7,453 nucleotides of DNA. Origin: Kiritimatiellia bacterium (GTDB lineage Bacteria > Verrucomicrobiota > Kiritimatiellia > RFP12 > DVOR01). The notes below the pieces were generated by a model that saw only the letters and a program-made list of their open reading frames with translations, was not told the origin of the DNA and searched no databases. Positions within the stretch are counted from its first letter, which is position 1. Each line of letters starts with the position of its first letter. The position numbers and the translations under genes were made by a program. Shown here one piece after another: positions 1 to 5,857 of this stretch. The stretch lies in NCBI GenBank assembly GCA_017646485.1, contig JAGCML010000159.1, positions 1-7,453 on the forward strand, given 5' to 3'.

Positions 1-924
1 CACCGAGGTCAAACTTGAACAATAGTAAAACGCATAATCCCCAATGGAGGTCACGTTCGAGGGAATCGTTACAGATGTCAAATTCTCGCAATTGAAAAAC
101 GTATAATCCCCAATGGTGGTCACGCCTTCGGGAATCGTCACAGATGTCAAACTCGAGCAATCAAAAAAGGCAGACCCCCCAATGGAGGTCACGCTTGCAG
201 GAATCGTCACAGCGGTCAAGCCCGTGCAGCCGTAAAACGCATTATCCCCAATGGATGTCACGCTTGATGGGATTGTTGCAGAAGTCAAACCGACTGGACA
301 TGCGATAAGCGTTTTACCATCTTTACTACAAAGCAGTCCATTTATTGCCGCGTAAAATTGATTTTCCGAATTTACCAAAAATGAAGTCAACTTGCGGCAA
401 CCTGAAAAGGTGTAATCTCCAATGGATGTTACGCTCGAGGGAATCGTCATAGATGTCAAACTTTCGCAATCGTAAAACGCATAATTTCCAATGGATGTCA
501 CACCTTCTGGAATCGTCACAGATGTCAAATCCCAGCAATAGTAAAATGCATACTTCCCAATGGAGGTTACGCCTTCGGGAATTGTTACCGAGGTCAAACT
601 CTTGCAACCGTAAAACGCATAATCCCCAATGGAGGTCACTTCTTTGGGGATCGTCACCGAGGTCAAACTCTCACACCTGGAAAACGTCTCGTTGCCAATT
701 GAAGTCACGCCTTCAGGTATCGTCACCGAGGGCAAACTGGAGCAGCCGTAAAACGCATTATCTCCAATGGAGGTCACGCTTGAGGGGATCGTCACCGAGG
801 TCAAATTGGAACAATAGAAGAACGCATAACTCCCAATCGAGGTCACGCTATCGGGAATCGTCACCGAGGTCAAATTTCTGCAACTGGAAAACGTATAATT
901 TCCAATGGAGGTCACGCGGTAACC
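1..924 (-). repeat. 69-nt tandem coding repeats (LRR array, 12 units, interrupted once)
   Basis: The DNA repeats with a 69-nt period that encodes the 23-residue LRR unit. Recognisable blocks recur on the plus strand, such as ccaatggaggtcac and cgtcaccgaggtcaaa. I count twelve TSIG-type units, with one 93-nt non-repeat island at 289-381. The units are similar but not identical, with most variation at the two residues before VTSIG and around the Cys. The array continues past the left edge. Confidence 0.9.
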
Positions 925-1116
925 GCTGAGGGTGGCGGGGATGGTGATCGCGCCGCTGGTAGATGATGGGATTGCGGAAGAGCGAAAACCCGTGCCAATT
1001 GTAGCTTCGCCATTTACGACTTGATAGGTCCATTCGATGTCATTGACGGTTTCAGTGGCTGCGTAGAGGATGGTGCCACTAATAAGCAGGCAGAGGGTGA
1101 GGAAAAACTTTTTCAT
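1..1116 (-). CDS. Secreted BspA-like leucine-rich-repeat protein (partial, C-terminus off the left edge)
   Basis: The frame read down from the ATG at 1114-1116 stays open for 372 codons to the window edge, so the gene is 3'-truncated here. Residues 1-20 form a signal peptide: Lys-Lys, a hydrophobic stretch, then an Ala-rich cleavage region (LYAAT). A short module follows (about residues 21-64). From about residue 65 come twelve 23-residue repeats of the type VTSIGDYAFYGCSSLTSVTIP, the LRR_5/BspA (TpLRR) class. Eight units precede and four follow a 31-residue island (246-276: NQFYAAINGLL, SKDGKTLIACP), a common insertion in this family. BspA-type proteins are extracellular or surface-bound and often bind host or matrix ligands; the ligand here is unknown. 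Any C-terminal anchor or sorting domain lies outside the window. A weak ribosome site (AAAGGG, 1124-1129) sits 7 nt before the ATG. The family is secure; the function is not. Confidence 0.9.
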   Translation of the reverse strand, partial: MKKFFLTLCLLISGTILYAATETVNDIEWTYQVVNGEATIGTGFRSSAIPSSTSGAITIPATLSGYRVTSIGNYTFSSCRNLTSVTIPDSVTSIGSYAFFYCSNLTSVTIPSSVTSIGDNAFYGCSSLPSVTIPEGVTSIGNETFSRCESLTSVTIPKEVTSIGDYAFYGCKSLTSVTIPEGVTSIGKYAFYYCWDLTSVTIPEGVTSIGNYAFYDCESLTSMTIPSSVTSIGDYTFSGCRKLTSFLVNSENQFYAAINGLLCSKDGKTLIACPVGLTSATIPSSVTSIGDNAFYGCTGLTAVTIPASVTSIGGSAFFDCSSLTSVTIPEGVTTIGDYTFFNCENLTSVTIPSNVTSIGDYAFYYCSSLTSV

Positions 1117-1193
1117 GGCGTTTCCCTTTGAAAAGCGTCAGGTATGGCATTTAGGAGGGGTAATCACGCGCTTAAATGCACTTCTATCATCGT

Positions 1194-1227
1194 CTTATAC
1201 TCTACACGCTTTTAACATAAAACGCAA
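1194..1227 (-). promoter_or_regulatory. Possible promoter of the LRR gene
   Basis: In the 160-nt gap upstream of the LRR gene, the minus strand holds TTGCGT (1222-1227), a 17-nt spacer and TAGAGT (1199-1204). An overlapping TATAAG (1194-1199) could serve as an alternative -10. The matches are partial and rest on a sigma-70-like consensus that may not hold for this organism. Position and A/T-rich context support a promoter, but the exact elements are uncertain. Confidence 0.35.
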
Positions 1228-1237
1228 TGCTTTTTCC

Positions 1238-1271
1238 ATAGAAGGCGGAGAAGTGATAGAAGGCCGAGAAG
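1238..1271. repeat. 16-nt direct repeat, 18-nt period, just downstream of aat
   Basis: The plus-strand sequences at 1238-1253 (atagaaggcggagaag) and 1256-1271 (atagaaggccgagaag) match at 15 of 16 positions and are separated by 2 nt. They lie immediately after the aat stop codon. Part of this motif also recurs next to the stop codon of the radical SAM gene. No function can be assigned; it may be a fragment of a small dispersed repeat or a chance tandem duplication. Confidence 0.7.
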
Positions 1272-1287
1272 GTGAATTAGGAGCGGT
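1255..1287. repeat. Stop-codon-flanking motif, copy A (aat 3' end)
   Basis: The plus strand reads gatagaaggc, nine bases, gaattagg, one base, gcggt. The reverse complement of the TTA at 1277-1279 is the aat stop TAA. The same blocks in the same order lie at 2074-2105 around the stop codon of the radical SAM gene. The meaning is unknown. Confidence 0.5.
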
Positions 1288-1945
1288 TGAGGGCTTCTTT
1301 GAGCATTTTAAGGTAGTTGGCGCGAGGGATTTCTTTGGCTCCGAAGCGGGCGAGGTGGTCGGTGTAGGTTTGGCAATCAATCCAGGGGAGCCCGTTGTCA
1401 AAGAGATGGCGGGCGAAGGTTGCGAAGGTGCATTTGCTGGCATCTGGAACGCGCGCAAACATGGATTCGCCGAAAAAGCAGTTGCCAATAGCGACACCAT
1501 AGAAGCCGCCAACAAGTTTTCCCTCTTGCCACGCTTCAAAGGAGTGGGCGAACCCGAGTCGATTGAGCTCGCAGTAACCTTTAATGAGATCATTTGTAAT
1601 CCAAGTGCCGGGTTGGTTTGGGCGTGGGATTGAGGCGCAGGCGCGCATAACCTCTTCAAATGCCGTATTTACGCGGTATTCAAAGAGGTCTTTTTTGAGG
1701 GTGCGTAGCAGGGATTTGGGAATATGTAAGTCTTCTGCTTTTAACACAAAGCGTGGGTCTGGTGAGAACCAAGTGATGGGCATGCCTTCTTGAAATGGCC
1801 AAGGGAAGATGCCTTGTGCGTAGGCGGCAATGAGGCGTTGGGGGTGATAATCTCCCCCAACGGCTAAAATCCAGTCATTGTCTTCTGTTGCTTCTTCTGC
1901 TGGCGGAAAGGCAAACGAGTTATCGTCTAATCGATAGATTGGCAT
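1277..1945 (-). CDS. aat: Leucyl/phenylalanyl-tRNA-protein transferase
   Basis: Aat transfers Leu or Phe from aminoacyl-tRNA to the N-terminal Arg or Lys of proteins, creating destabilising N-termini for ClpS/ClpAP degradation; it is cytoplasmic. The 222-residue protein is near the usual family length and carries the family blocks in order: LAVGGD and GIFPWP (45-50), TWFSPDPR (58-65), GTWITNDLIKGYC (113-125), GFAHSFEAW (131-139), GGFYGVAIGNCFFGESMF (146-163), ASK (169-171), IDCQTYTDHLARFGAKEIPR (189-208). A GTG directly precedes the ATG at 1945. I chose the ATG because AGGAGG at 1951-1956 lies 5 nt from it but only 2 nt from the GTG. The gene is separated from both neighbours by about 150 nt and probably has its own promoter. 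The identification is very secure. Confidence 0.98.
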   Translation of the reverse strand: MPIYRLDDNSFAFPPAEEATEDNDWILAVGGDYHPQRLIAAYAQGIFPWPFQEGMPITWFSPDPRFVLKAEDLHIPKSLLRTLKKDLFEYRVNTAFEEVMRACASIPRPNQPGTWITNDLIKGYCELNRLGFAHSFEAWQEGKLVGGFYGVAIGNCFFGESMFARVPDASKCTFATFARHLFDNGLPWIDCQTYTDHLARFGAKEIPRANYLKMLKEALNRS

Positions 1946-1950
1946 CACAA

Positions 1951-1956
1951 CCTCCT
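1951..1956 (-). promoter_or_regulatory. Strong Shine-Dalgarno of aat
   Basis: Reading down, the minus strand gives AGGAGG followed by TTGTG and ATG. This full match to the anti-SD, 5 nt from the ATG at 1945, decides the start against the adjacent GTG at 1948. Confidence 0.85.
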
Positions 1957-1971
1957 CTTGTCTTTATCATG

Positions 1972-1980
1972 AGTGTATCA
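1972..1980 (-). promoter_or_regulatory. Possible extended -10 promoter of aat
   Basis: The minus strand reads TGATACACT, a TGn extended -10 with hexamer TACACT (1972-1977). Transcription would start near 1964, giving a leader of roughly 20 nt that contains the AGGAGG site. I see no good -35 at the standard distance, which fits the extended -10 class. The call is from motif and position only. Confidence 0.35.
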
Positions 1981-1981
1981 C

Positions 1982-2022
1982 AAAAATCAATTAGAGAACG
2001 TGCTCAAAACGTTGAGTTTCTC
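1982..2022 (-). terminator. Weak hairpin, possible terminator after the radical SAM gene
   Basis: On the minus strand the outer arms GAGAA/TTCTC (2018-2022 and 1994-1998) enclose the inner arms CTCAA/TTGAG (2012-2016 and 2003-2007) around a CGTT loop. An A/T-rich run containing TTTTT (1982-1986) follows. The internal loop is asymmetric and the stems are AT-rich, so termination is uncertain. Its place between the end of the radical SAM gene and the aat promoter is what a terminator would need. Confidence 0.35.
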
Positions 2023-2073
2023 CGCGCCCCTCCGAGGATTTAAGGTTAGGACGGGGCGTGAAGAATCTTAAGC

Positions 2074-2105
2074 GATAGAAGGCGCTGAGCGGAATTAGGC
2101 GCGGT
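2074..2105. repeat. Stop-codon-flanking motif, copy B (radical SAM 3' end)
   Basis: The plus strand reads gatagaaggc, eight bases, gaattagg, one base, gcggt, matching copy A at 1255-1287 in blocks of 10, 8 and 5 identical bases. As in copy A, the gene's TAA stop (2095-2097) lies inside gaattagg. Confidence 0.5.
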
Positions 2106-3033
2106 GGGCGGCGGCGCGGGCAAGGCAGATGGGGCCGCCATTGAGCGCATTGTAGCGTTTGCTGGCTTCAAGGGTGGCGGGGAGGTCGCAATTGAATTCG
2201 CGCACATCACCGAGGGGGAGTTCGTAGAAGCCGCAGGGTTGGAGGTGACCGGTGTGACTGAGGAAGAGGAAGCCGGCGCCTGCCATGCACCCATTAAAGG
2301 GGCTCTTGGGGGGCGTTTCACGGGTGGCGGCCACGGAGAGGATGCGCGGTTCGCAGGTGACGTGAATGGGCAATACACCTTCGTCATCTAAGGCGAGGAT
2401 TTCATTGAGGGCGGCTTCGGTTTCGGTATCGGTCAGGCATTGCGCAGAGAGTGCGGAGCCGCGTCCCACGGGGACGAGGAAGAAGACGTCCAGTCGGGTG
2501 GCCCCCTGGGCTAAGGCGAAGTCGCGCATGGTGCGGAGATTGTTGAGGCCTGCACGGGTGAGGGTGTGGTTGATTTGGAAGGGGAGGCCCACCTTTCGTG
2601 CGGCATCCATCGCGTCTAATGCCATTTGGAAGGCACCAGGGACGCCACGAAAGGCATCATGTGTTTCTGCGGTGGCGCCATCAACGCTGAGGGAGATCGC
2701 GCGGATGCCCGCATCTTTGAGTTCGGCGAGGCGTTCGCTGGTGGCAAAGCGTCCGCAGGGAGCAAGGACGGAGGGGAAGCCGCAGCGGGTGGCGTAGCGA
2801 ACGAGTTCAGGGAGGTCTTCACGGAACATGGGTTCGCCCCCTGTGAAGATGATGATGGGCTTGCGAGCAGGTGGGGTGATGGCCGCAACAAGGCTATCTA
2901 AGATGCGCTTCGCTTCTGCGGTGGAGAGTTCGTTTGTGTAGCACTTATTGCGGGAGGCGCCACGGCAGTGTTGGCACGCCATAGGGCAACGGCGTGTAAT
3001 CTCCCAGGCAAGGATGCGAAGCGGTTTGGTCAT
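2095..3033 (-). CDS. Radical SAM protein, AhbD/NirJ-like, with short C-terminus
   Basis: The 312-residue protein has the radical SAM [4Fe-4S] motif CPMACQHC (Cys16, Cys20, Cys23), the SAM-binding GGEP (65-68), and SVDGATAETHDAFRG (116-130). It also has FFLVPVGRG (184-192) and a later block GCMAGAGFLFLSHTGHLQPC (248-267) followed by GFYELPLGDVRE. These blocks resemble the AhbD/NirJ heme-modifying and related SPASM proteins. The C-terminus ends soon after one more Cys (303), so only Cys249, 267 and 303 are left where SPASM proteins usually have more cluster ligands. The fold and cofactor are secure. The substrate is unknown, and no heme gene is nearby. The ATG overlaps the HAD stop codon in ATGA, implying translational coupling. 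It could instead act in peptide or cofactor modification. Confidence 0.9.
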   Translation of the reverse strand: MTKPLRILAWEITRRCPMACQHCRGASRNKCYTNELSTAEAKRILDSLVAAITPPARKPIIIFTGGEPMFREDLPELVRYATRCGFPSVLAPCGRFATSERLAELKDAGIRAISLSVDGATAETHDAFRGVPGAFQMALDAMDAARKVGLPFQINHTLTRAGLNNLRTMRDFALAQGATRLDVFFLVPVGRGSALSAQCLTDTETEAALNEILALDDEGVLPIHVTCEPRILSVAATRETPPKSPFNGCMAGAGFLFLSHTGHLQPCGFYELPLGDVREFNCDLPATLEASKRYNALNGGPICLARAAAHRA

Positions 3034-3704
3034 ATCAGATAACTTTCAATCAACGGCATGAGGGTCTCTAAGTCGGTGAAGTCATTGACGACCGCATCTG
3101 CACCTGCGAGGCGGAGTTCTTCTGCCGTAATCCCTCCTGTCGCAACGGCTAAACAGGGCAGTCCTACGGCATGTGCGGCTTGGATATCCTTTGGCGTGTC
3201 TCCAATGAGGAGTTTCGCACAAGCACCTTGGGCATGGGCGCGTTCGCAAGCGATGCGGGCCAACACATTGCGGTCTGCATGATCGCAGGCGTAACTGCCA
3301 AAGGAGAAGTGGGGTGCAAGACCTGCGTAAATTAACTTTCCCCATGCCGTAGCGCGGATATTGCCAGTGACAACGCCGAGCATTTTACCACTTTCTGTGA
3401 GGGATGCTAAGAAAGATGTTACACCAGGATAGACATGGATAGCATTGTCACCGCGGAGGCGCGGGATGAGGTGTTCGGCCAGGGCGATGAAGAAACGTTC
3501 TTCCTTGTCGGGCGTGGAGGTGGTGCCAAAGTGTGCTGCTAAATCACGGATGATGGCAGTGTCGGTGGCGCCCACGAAGGAGATGTCGCTAAAGTCAGCC
3601 TGAATGCCATAGGTTTCGGCAAAGGCTTCTGCGAAGGCAGGGCGACCGAGGCCTTTGGCATAGAGCAGGGTGCCGTCAATATCAAAGAGGATTGCCGGTT
3701 TCAT
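3030..3704 (-). CDS. HAD-superfamily phosphatase, phosphoglycolate phosphatase-like
   Basis: The 224-residue protein starts MKPAILFDIDGTLL. Motif I holds the nucleophile Asp8 and acid/base Asp10. A helical cap occupies roughly residues 15-90. Motif II is VVTGN with Thr113, and a basic motif III residue may be Arg145 in DRNVL. Motif IV is GDTPKD with Asp169 and Asp173 for Mg2+. This order and cap position fit the subfamily I phosphatases (Gph/beta-phosphoglucomutase group); a phosphatase is likelier than a mutase, but the substrate cannot be told. It overlaps the upstream hydrolase by 23 nt and the downstream radical SAM gene by 4 nt, so the three are probably co-translated. I see no strong Shine-Dalgarno; the start is set by the conserved N-terminal motif. 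Confidence 0.9.
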   Translation of the reverse strand: MKPAILFDIDGTLLYAKGLGRPAFAEAFAETYGIQADFSDISFVGATDTAIIRDLAAHFGTTSTPDKEERFFIALAEHLIPRLRGDNAIHVYPGVTSFLASLTESGKMLGVVTGNIRATAWGKLIYAGLAPHFSFGSYACDHADRNVLARIACERAHAQGACAKLLIGDTPKDIQAAHAVGLPCLAVATGGITAEELRLAGADAVVNDFTDLETLMPLIESYLI

Positions 3705-4614
3705 AGGGAATCTCTAAAATGGCGTCAATATTCTCCTTCCAGTCCACCGCATTGGTGAGGGCATGACTGGAACGCGGATTTGCCGCAAGAAGGTAGTGTG
3801 CATCCGGAAAGCGACGGCGAACCGGGCGATTGTTCACCACGGTATCGTGTTGGGATAAGAGAATGATGGGTTTGATTTTGGGGAAGAGGCGACGCAAGGA
3901 GATAACAAAGGGGAGTGAAAGCGCCGCGGTAAAGGTGCGCGTTGGGATGACGCGACGGACGCGATAGAAGGTTTCGGGTTCGCCCTTGCCGCGACGATTG
4001 TTGGGGAACCAGGTGAGCGTGTAGGGCCAAATAAAGCAGAGGCGATGGAGAAGATAGAGCGTGGTAGAGGCAAAGGTGCCCATGTAGGGGGCGAGAAAGG
4101 GAGCCCACAGGACGAGACGATCAATCGGCGCAGTGGTGGCCATAATGATGGCGAGTGCGCCTCCCATGGAGTGGCCCCAGAGCTCAACGTGCTTGGCGGT
4201 TTCGCGAGCGGCAAGAATTGCTAAAAAAAGACGCAATAACCAAACCTTTGCGGTTGCGTCATGGTCACTCTCAGGCACAATGACGTGGTAACCCTTTTGG
4301 GCGAGGTATTCCGCTTCACGTCGCCATGCCTCGGGGGTGTCGGCGAAACCATGCACCATAATGATGCACTTGTCGGCCTTGGGGTTGCCAAATTCAAGAT
4401 CTGTTACAGGGGTGATATCACGGTCACGTCGGCACCATTCAATGATGCTGATGTAGATTACCTGAAGGACGACATAGCCTGCCAAGCAATAGCCAGCACA
4501 CATGTCACGGGTTTGCCACCACCAGAGGAGGAGAGTAATGGGGAGGAGACAGCTGGGCAAGCAACGCAAGACGAGGCAGAGCCCTTGAAGCAGCATGCGG
4601 AGGAGATACGTCAT
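3682..4614 (-). CDS. Membrane-anchored alpha/beta hydrolase (esterase/lipase-like)
   Basis: The 310-residue protein begins with two hydrophobic segments (about 8-33 and 38-60), a likely membrane hairpin anchor. A positively charged stretch (CRRDRD) follows, and then an alpha/beta hydrolase domain. HGF at 88-90 fits the oxyanion-hole region. GHSMGG (147-152) gives nucleophile Ser149. Asp257 in SQHD and His284 in SSHAL complete a plausible triad. This layout resembles Hydrolase_4 carboxylesterases and monoacylglycerol lipases; the substrate is unknown. Catalysis at the membrane on lipid esters is inference. No good Shine-Dalgarno precedes the ATG at 4614. The frame is open a little further upstream, but I found no ATG, GTG or TTG there. 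It follows yggS after 77 nt containing two hairpins and runs 23 nt into the HAD gene. Confidence 0.85.
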   Translation of the reverse strand: MTYLLRMLLQGLCLVLRCLPSCLLPITLLLWWWQTRDMCAGYCLAGYVVLQVIYISIIEWCRRDRDITPVTDLEFGNPKADKCIIMVHGFADTPEAWRREAEYLAQKGYHVIVPESDHDATAKVWLLRLFLAILAARETAKHVELWGHSMGGALAIIMATTAPIDRLVLWAPFLAPYMGTFASTTLYLLHRLCFIWPYTLTWFPNNRRGKGEPETFYRVRRVIPTRTFTAALSLPFVISLRRLFPKIKPIILLSQHDTVVNNRPVRRRFPDAHYLLAANPRSSHALTNAVDWKENIDAILEIPYETGNPL

Positions 4615-4639
4615 GATGGGAAGCGTTGGGATAGAACGG

Positions 4640-4674
4640 AAAAGCGGCTTGCACTGCCGCCTCGCGTGAGCGAG
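4640..4674 (-). terminator. Two abutting hairpins plus U run between yggS and the hydrolase gene
   Basis: Read down the minus strand, CTCGC-TCAC-GCGAG (4674-4661) forms a 5-bp stem with a 4-nt loop. Next to it with no spacer, GCGGC-AGTGCAA-GCCGC (4660-4644) forms a second GC-rich stem, followed directly by TTTT (4643-4640). The second hairpin plus U run has the form of a short intrinsic terminator. It lies 17 nt after the yggS stop codon and 25 nt before the hydrolase ATG. It may end the topA-thioesterase-yggS transcript, act as a partial attenuator, or stabilise a processed 3' end. Confidence 0.5.
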
Positions 4675-4691
4675 AAAGGAGATGCGCCAGA

Positions 4692-5426
4692 TTAGAGAAT
4701 GCCCGAGGTGGTGTCCGCATCAAGCGTGGGACGAGTCAACTTCGGGCGTGCACCGAAGAGGGCTGTGCCGATGCGTACATCGGTGGCACCTTCTTCAATC
4801 GCCACTTCAAAGTCACCGGTCATGCCCATTGAGAGATGGGGCAACTCAATCCCGAAGTGCGTCTGCATCTCATCTCGCAACGTGCGCAACTTGGCGAAGT
4901 GCGGACGAGCGTGTTCGGGGTCGGTGTCAAAGGGCGCCATGGTCATGAGACCTGTGAGCGTGAGCGCTTGCCCCTTTTCCAGAATGTGCTCAATCGTCTG
5001 GGGCAACGTCTCAGGCGTGAGACCATATTTGGAGACTTCGCCAGAGACATTGACTTCCAAGTAAATCTCGGGGCGAGTGCCTGCTTGACGGGCGGCCGCT
5101 TCAAGCGTATCAAAGAGTTTGATGCTATCAACCGAATGGATGGTCTCGAAGAGTCGCACTGCATGACGCGCCTTGTTGCTCTGCAGGTGACCAATCAATT
5201 GCCAGCGCGCACAAGCAGGGGAGAGGGGAATCTTCCAAGCGGCTTCTTGCACCTTGTTTTCCCCAAAGATGCCCATGCCAGCGTCCACGGCGTCACGCAC
5301 AACGTCTGGGCCGTGCGTCTTCGTGACTGCGATTAACGTGACCTCGTCGGGATGACGATGGGCGCGCTGGGCAGCTGTCGCGATACGCTCCAGAATGGCA
5401 TCGTAGATGGGGATCAAGTCATTCAT
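4692..5426 (-). CDS. yggS: YggS/PLPBP-family pyridoxal-phosphate homeostasis protein
   Basis: This cytoplasmic family binds PLP on a lysine and buffers vitamin B6 and amino/keto-acid pools without a known catalytic activity. The 244-residue protein is close to the typical length and collinear with the family. The PLP lysine is Lys36 in AVTKTH. It is followed by FGENKVQEA (54-62), [11 protein letters not shown] (75-85), NVSGE with Lys133 (126-133) and GLMTMAP (159-165). The phosphate-binding region is [12 protein letters not shown] (199-210), and [11 protein letters not shown] (218-228) closes the barrel. The last 15 or so residues look like a non-conserved tail. The start ATG is 7 nt after the thioesterase stop, so the two genes are co-transcribed. 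The identification is very secure. Confidence 0.98.
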   Translation of the reverse strand: MNDLIPIYDAILERIATAAQRAHRHPDEVTLIAVTKTHGPDVVRDAVDAGMGIFGENKVQEAAWKIPLSPACARWQLIGHLQSNKARHAVRLFETIHSVDSIKLFDTLEAAARQAGTRPEIYLEVNVSGEVSKYGLTPETLPQTIEHILEKGQALTLTGLMTMAPFDTDPEHARPHFAKLRTLRDEMQTHFGIELPHLSMGMTGDFEVAIEEGATDVRIGTALFGARPKLTRPTLDADTTSGIL

Positions 5427-5433
5427 GGTTGAC

Positions 5434-5838
5434 TCACTTGAAGAAGGTACGCAGGGCCAATGGCGGACGGCAGGGTTGGTGGGTGTCTGCCGTGATGAAG
5501 GCGAGTTCCGTCACGCCGTCCAAGATCGCTTCGCCAGCTTCATTGACCACTTCGTAGCGGAACTTAATCTTTGAACGCACGGGCTCTTCCACATAGACAT
5601 GGATGGTGAGCAAGTCATCATAGAAGGTGGAACGATGATAATTGAGATTGATCTTCACAATCGGCGTCATCACGCCCGCCGCTTCCATGTCGGCATAAGA
5701 ACCATGTCCCGTGGCACGCAGGGCTTCACCACGTGCTTCTTCAAGATAGAGCAAGTAGTTGCCGTGCCAGCAGACGCCCATCTTGTCGGTCTCTGCATAA
5801 CGCACTCTGACGTGATGTTCATAATGGTACGGCAACAT
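5434..5838 (-). CDS. Hotdog-fold acyl-CoA thioesterase, YbgC/4HBT family
   Basis: The 134-residue protein has the single-domain hotdog size of 4-hydroxybenzoyl-CoA thioesterase/YbgC enzymes, which hydrolyse acyl-CoA (or acyl-ACP) thioesters in the cytoplasm. The signature RYAETDKMGVCWHGNYLLYL (13-32) includes the expected catalytic Asp18 plus His25 and Tyr28. The helix EEAR follows, as in the family. The C-terminal half keeps the strand patterns VKINLNYHRSTFYDD and RSKIKFRYEV. The actual acyl substrate is not readable. In many bacteria ybgC precedes tol-pal genes; here the neighbours are topA and yggS. A good Shine-Dalgarno lies upstream, and the gene follows topA after only 19 nt, so it is in the same transcript. 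Confidence 0.93.
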   Translation of the reverse strand: MLPYHYEHHVRVRYAETDKMGVCWHGNYLLYLEEARGEALRATGHGSYADMEAAGVMTPIVKINLNYHRSTFYDDLLTIHVYVEEPVRSKIKFRYEVVNEAGEAILDGVTELAFITADTHQPCRPPLALRTFFK

Positions 5839-5844
5839 AGCTTA

Positions 5845-5850
5845 CTCCTT
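5845..5850 (-). promoter_or_regulatory. Shine-Dalgarno of the thioesterase gene
   Basis: The minus strand reads AAGGAG followed by TAAGCT and the ATG at 5838. The 6-nt spacing is near optimal, it lies in the 19-nt gap after topA, and it supports the chosen start. Confidence 0.8.
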
Positions 5851-5857
5851 GGTTGCG

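Noticed and set aside
326..607. Minus-strand open frame in a second frame of the LRR array (also 848-1033)
   Set aside because: These are frame-shifted shadows of the same repeats; their translation lacks any family feature, while the frame from 1116 is open throughout.
1..924. Possible CRISPR array or minisatellite
   Set aside because: The regular repeats have no unique spacers and are in frame with an LRR protein; the period equals 23 codons.
453..929. Plus-strand open frame of 158 codons with a repetitive sequence
   Set aside because: It is the antisense of the 69-nt LRR repeats; the period is a multiple of three, so a stop-free unit keeps any frame open. The minus-strand frame has a signal peptide and a known repeat family.
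1070..1633. Plus-strand open frame of 187 codons
   Set aside because: It lies antisense to aat and the start of the LRR gene, has no recognisable domain, and aat is unambiguous.
1946..1948. GTG start for aat one codon upstream of the ATG
   Set aside because: It would be only 2 nt from the AGGAGG site; the ATG at 1945 has a usable 5-nt spacing.
2046..2160. Frameshift hiding a full SPASM C-terminus of the radical SAM protein
   Set aside because: I read the other two frames after residue 299; neither contains the expected Cys-rich C-terminal pattern, so a single frameshift does not explain the short end.
2737..2744. GCTGGTGG, identical to the E. coli Chi site
   Set aside because: A single octamer inside a coding region; Chi sequences are lineage-specific and this organism is not an enteric bacterium.
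4261..4695. Plus-strand frames at 4261-4695, 4836-5336, 2104-2391 and 6090-6404
   Set aside because: All are antisense shadows of well-supported genes in a GC-rich region and show no domain features.
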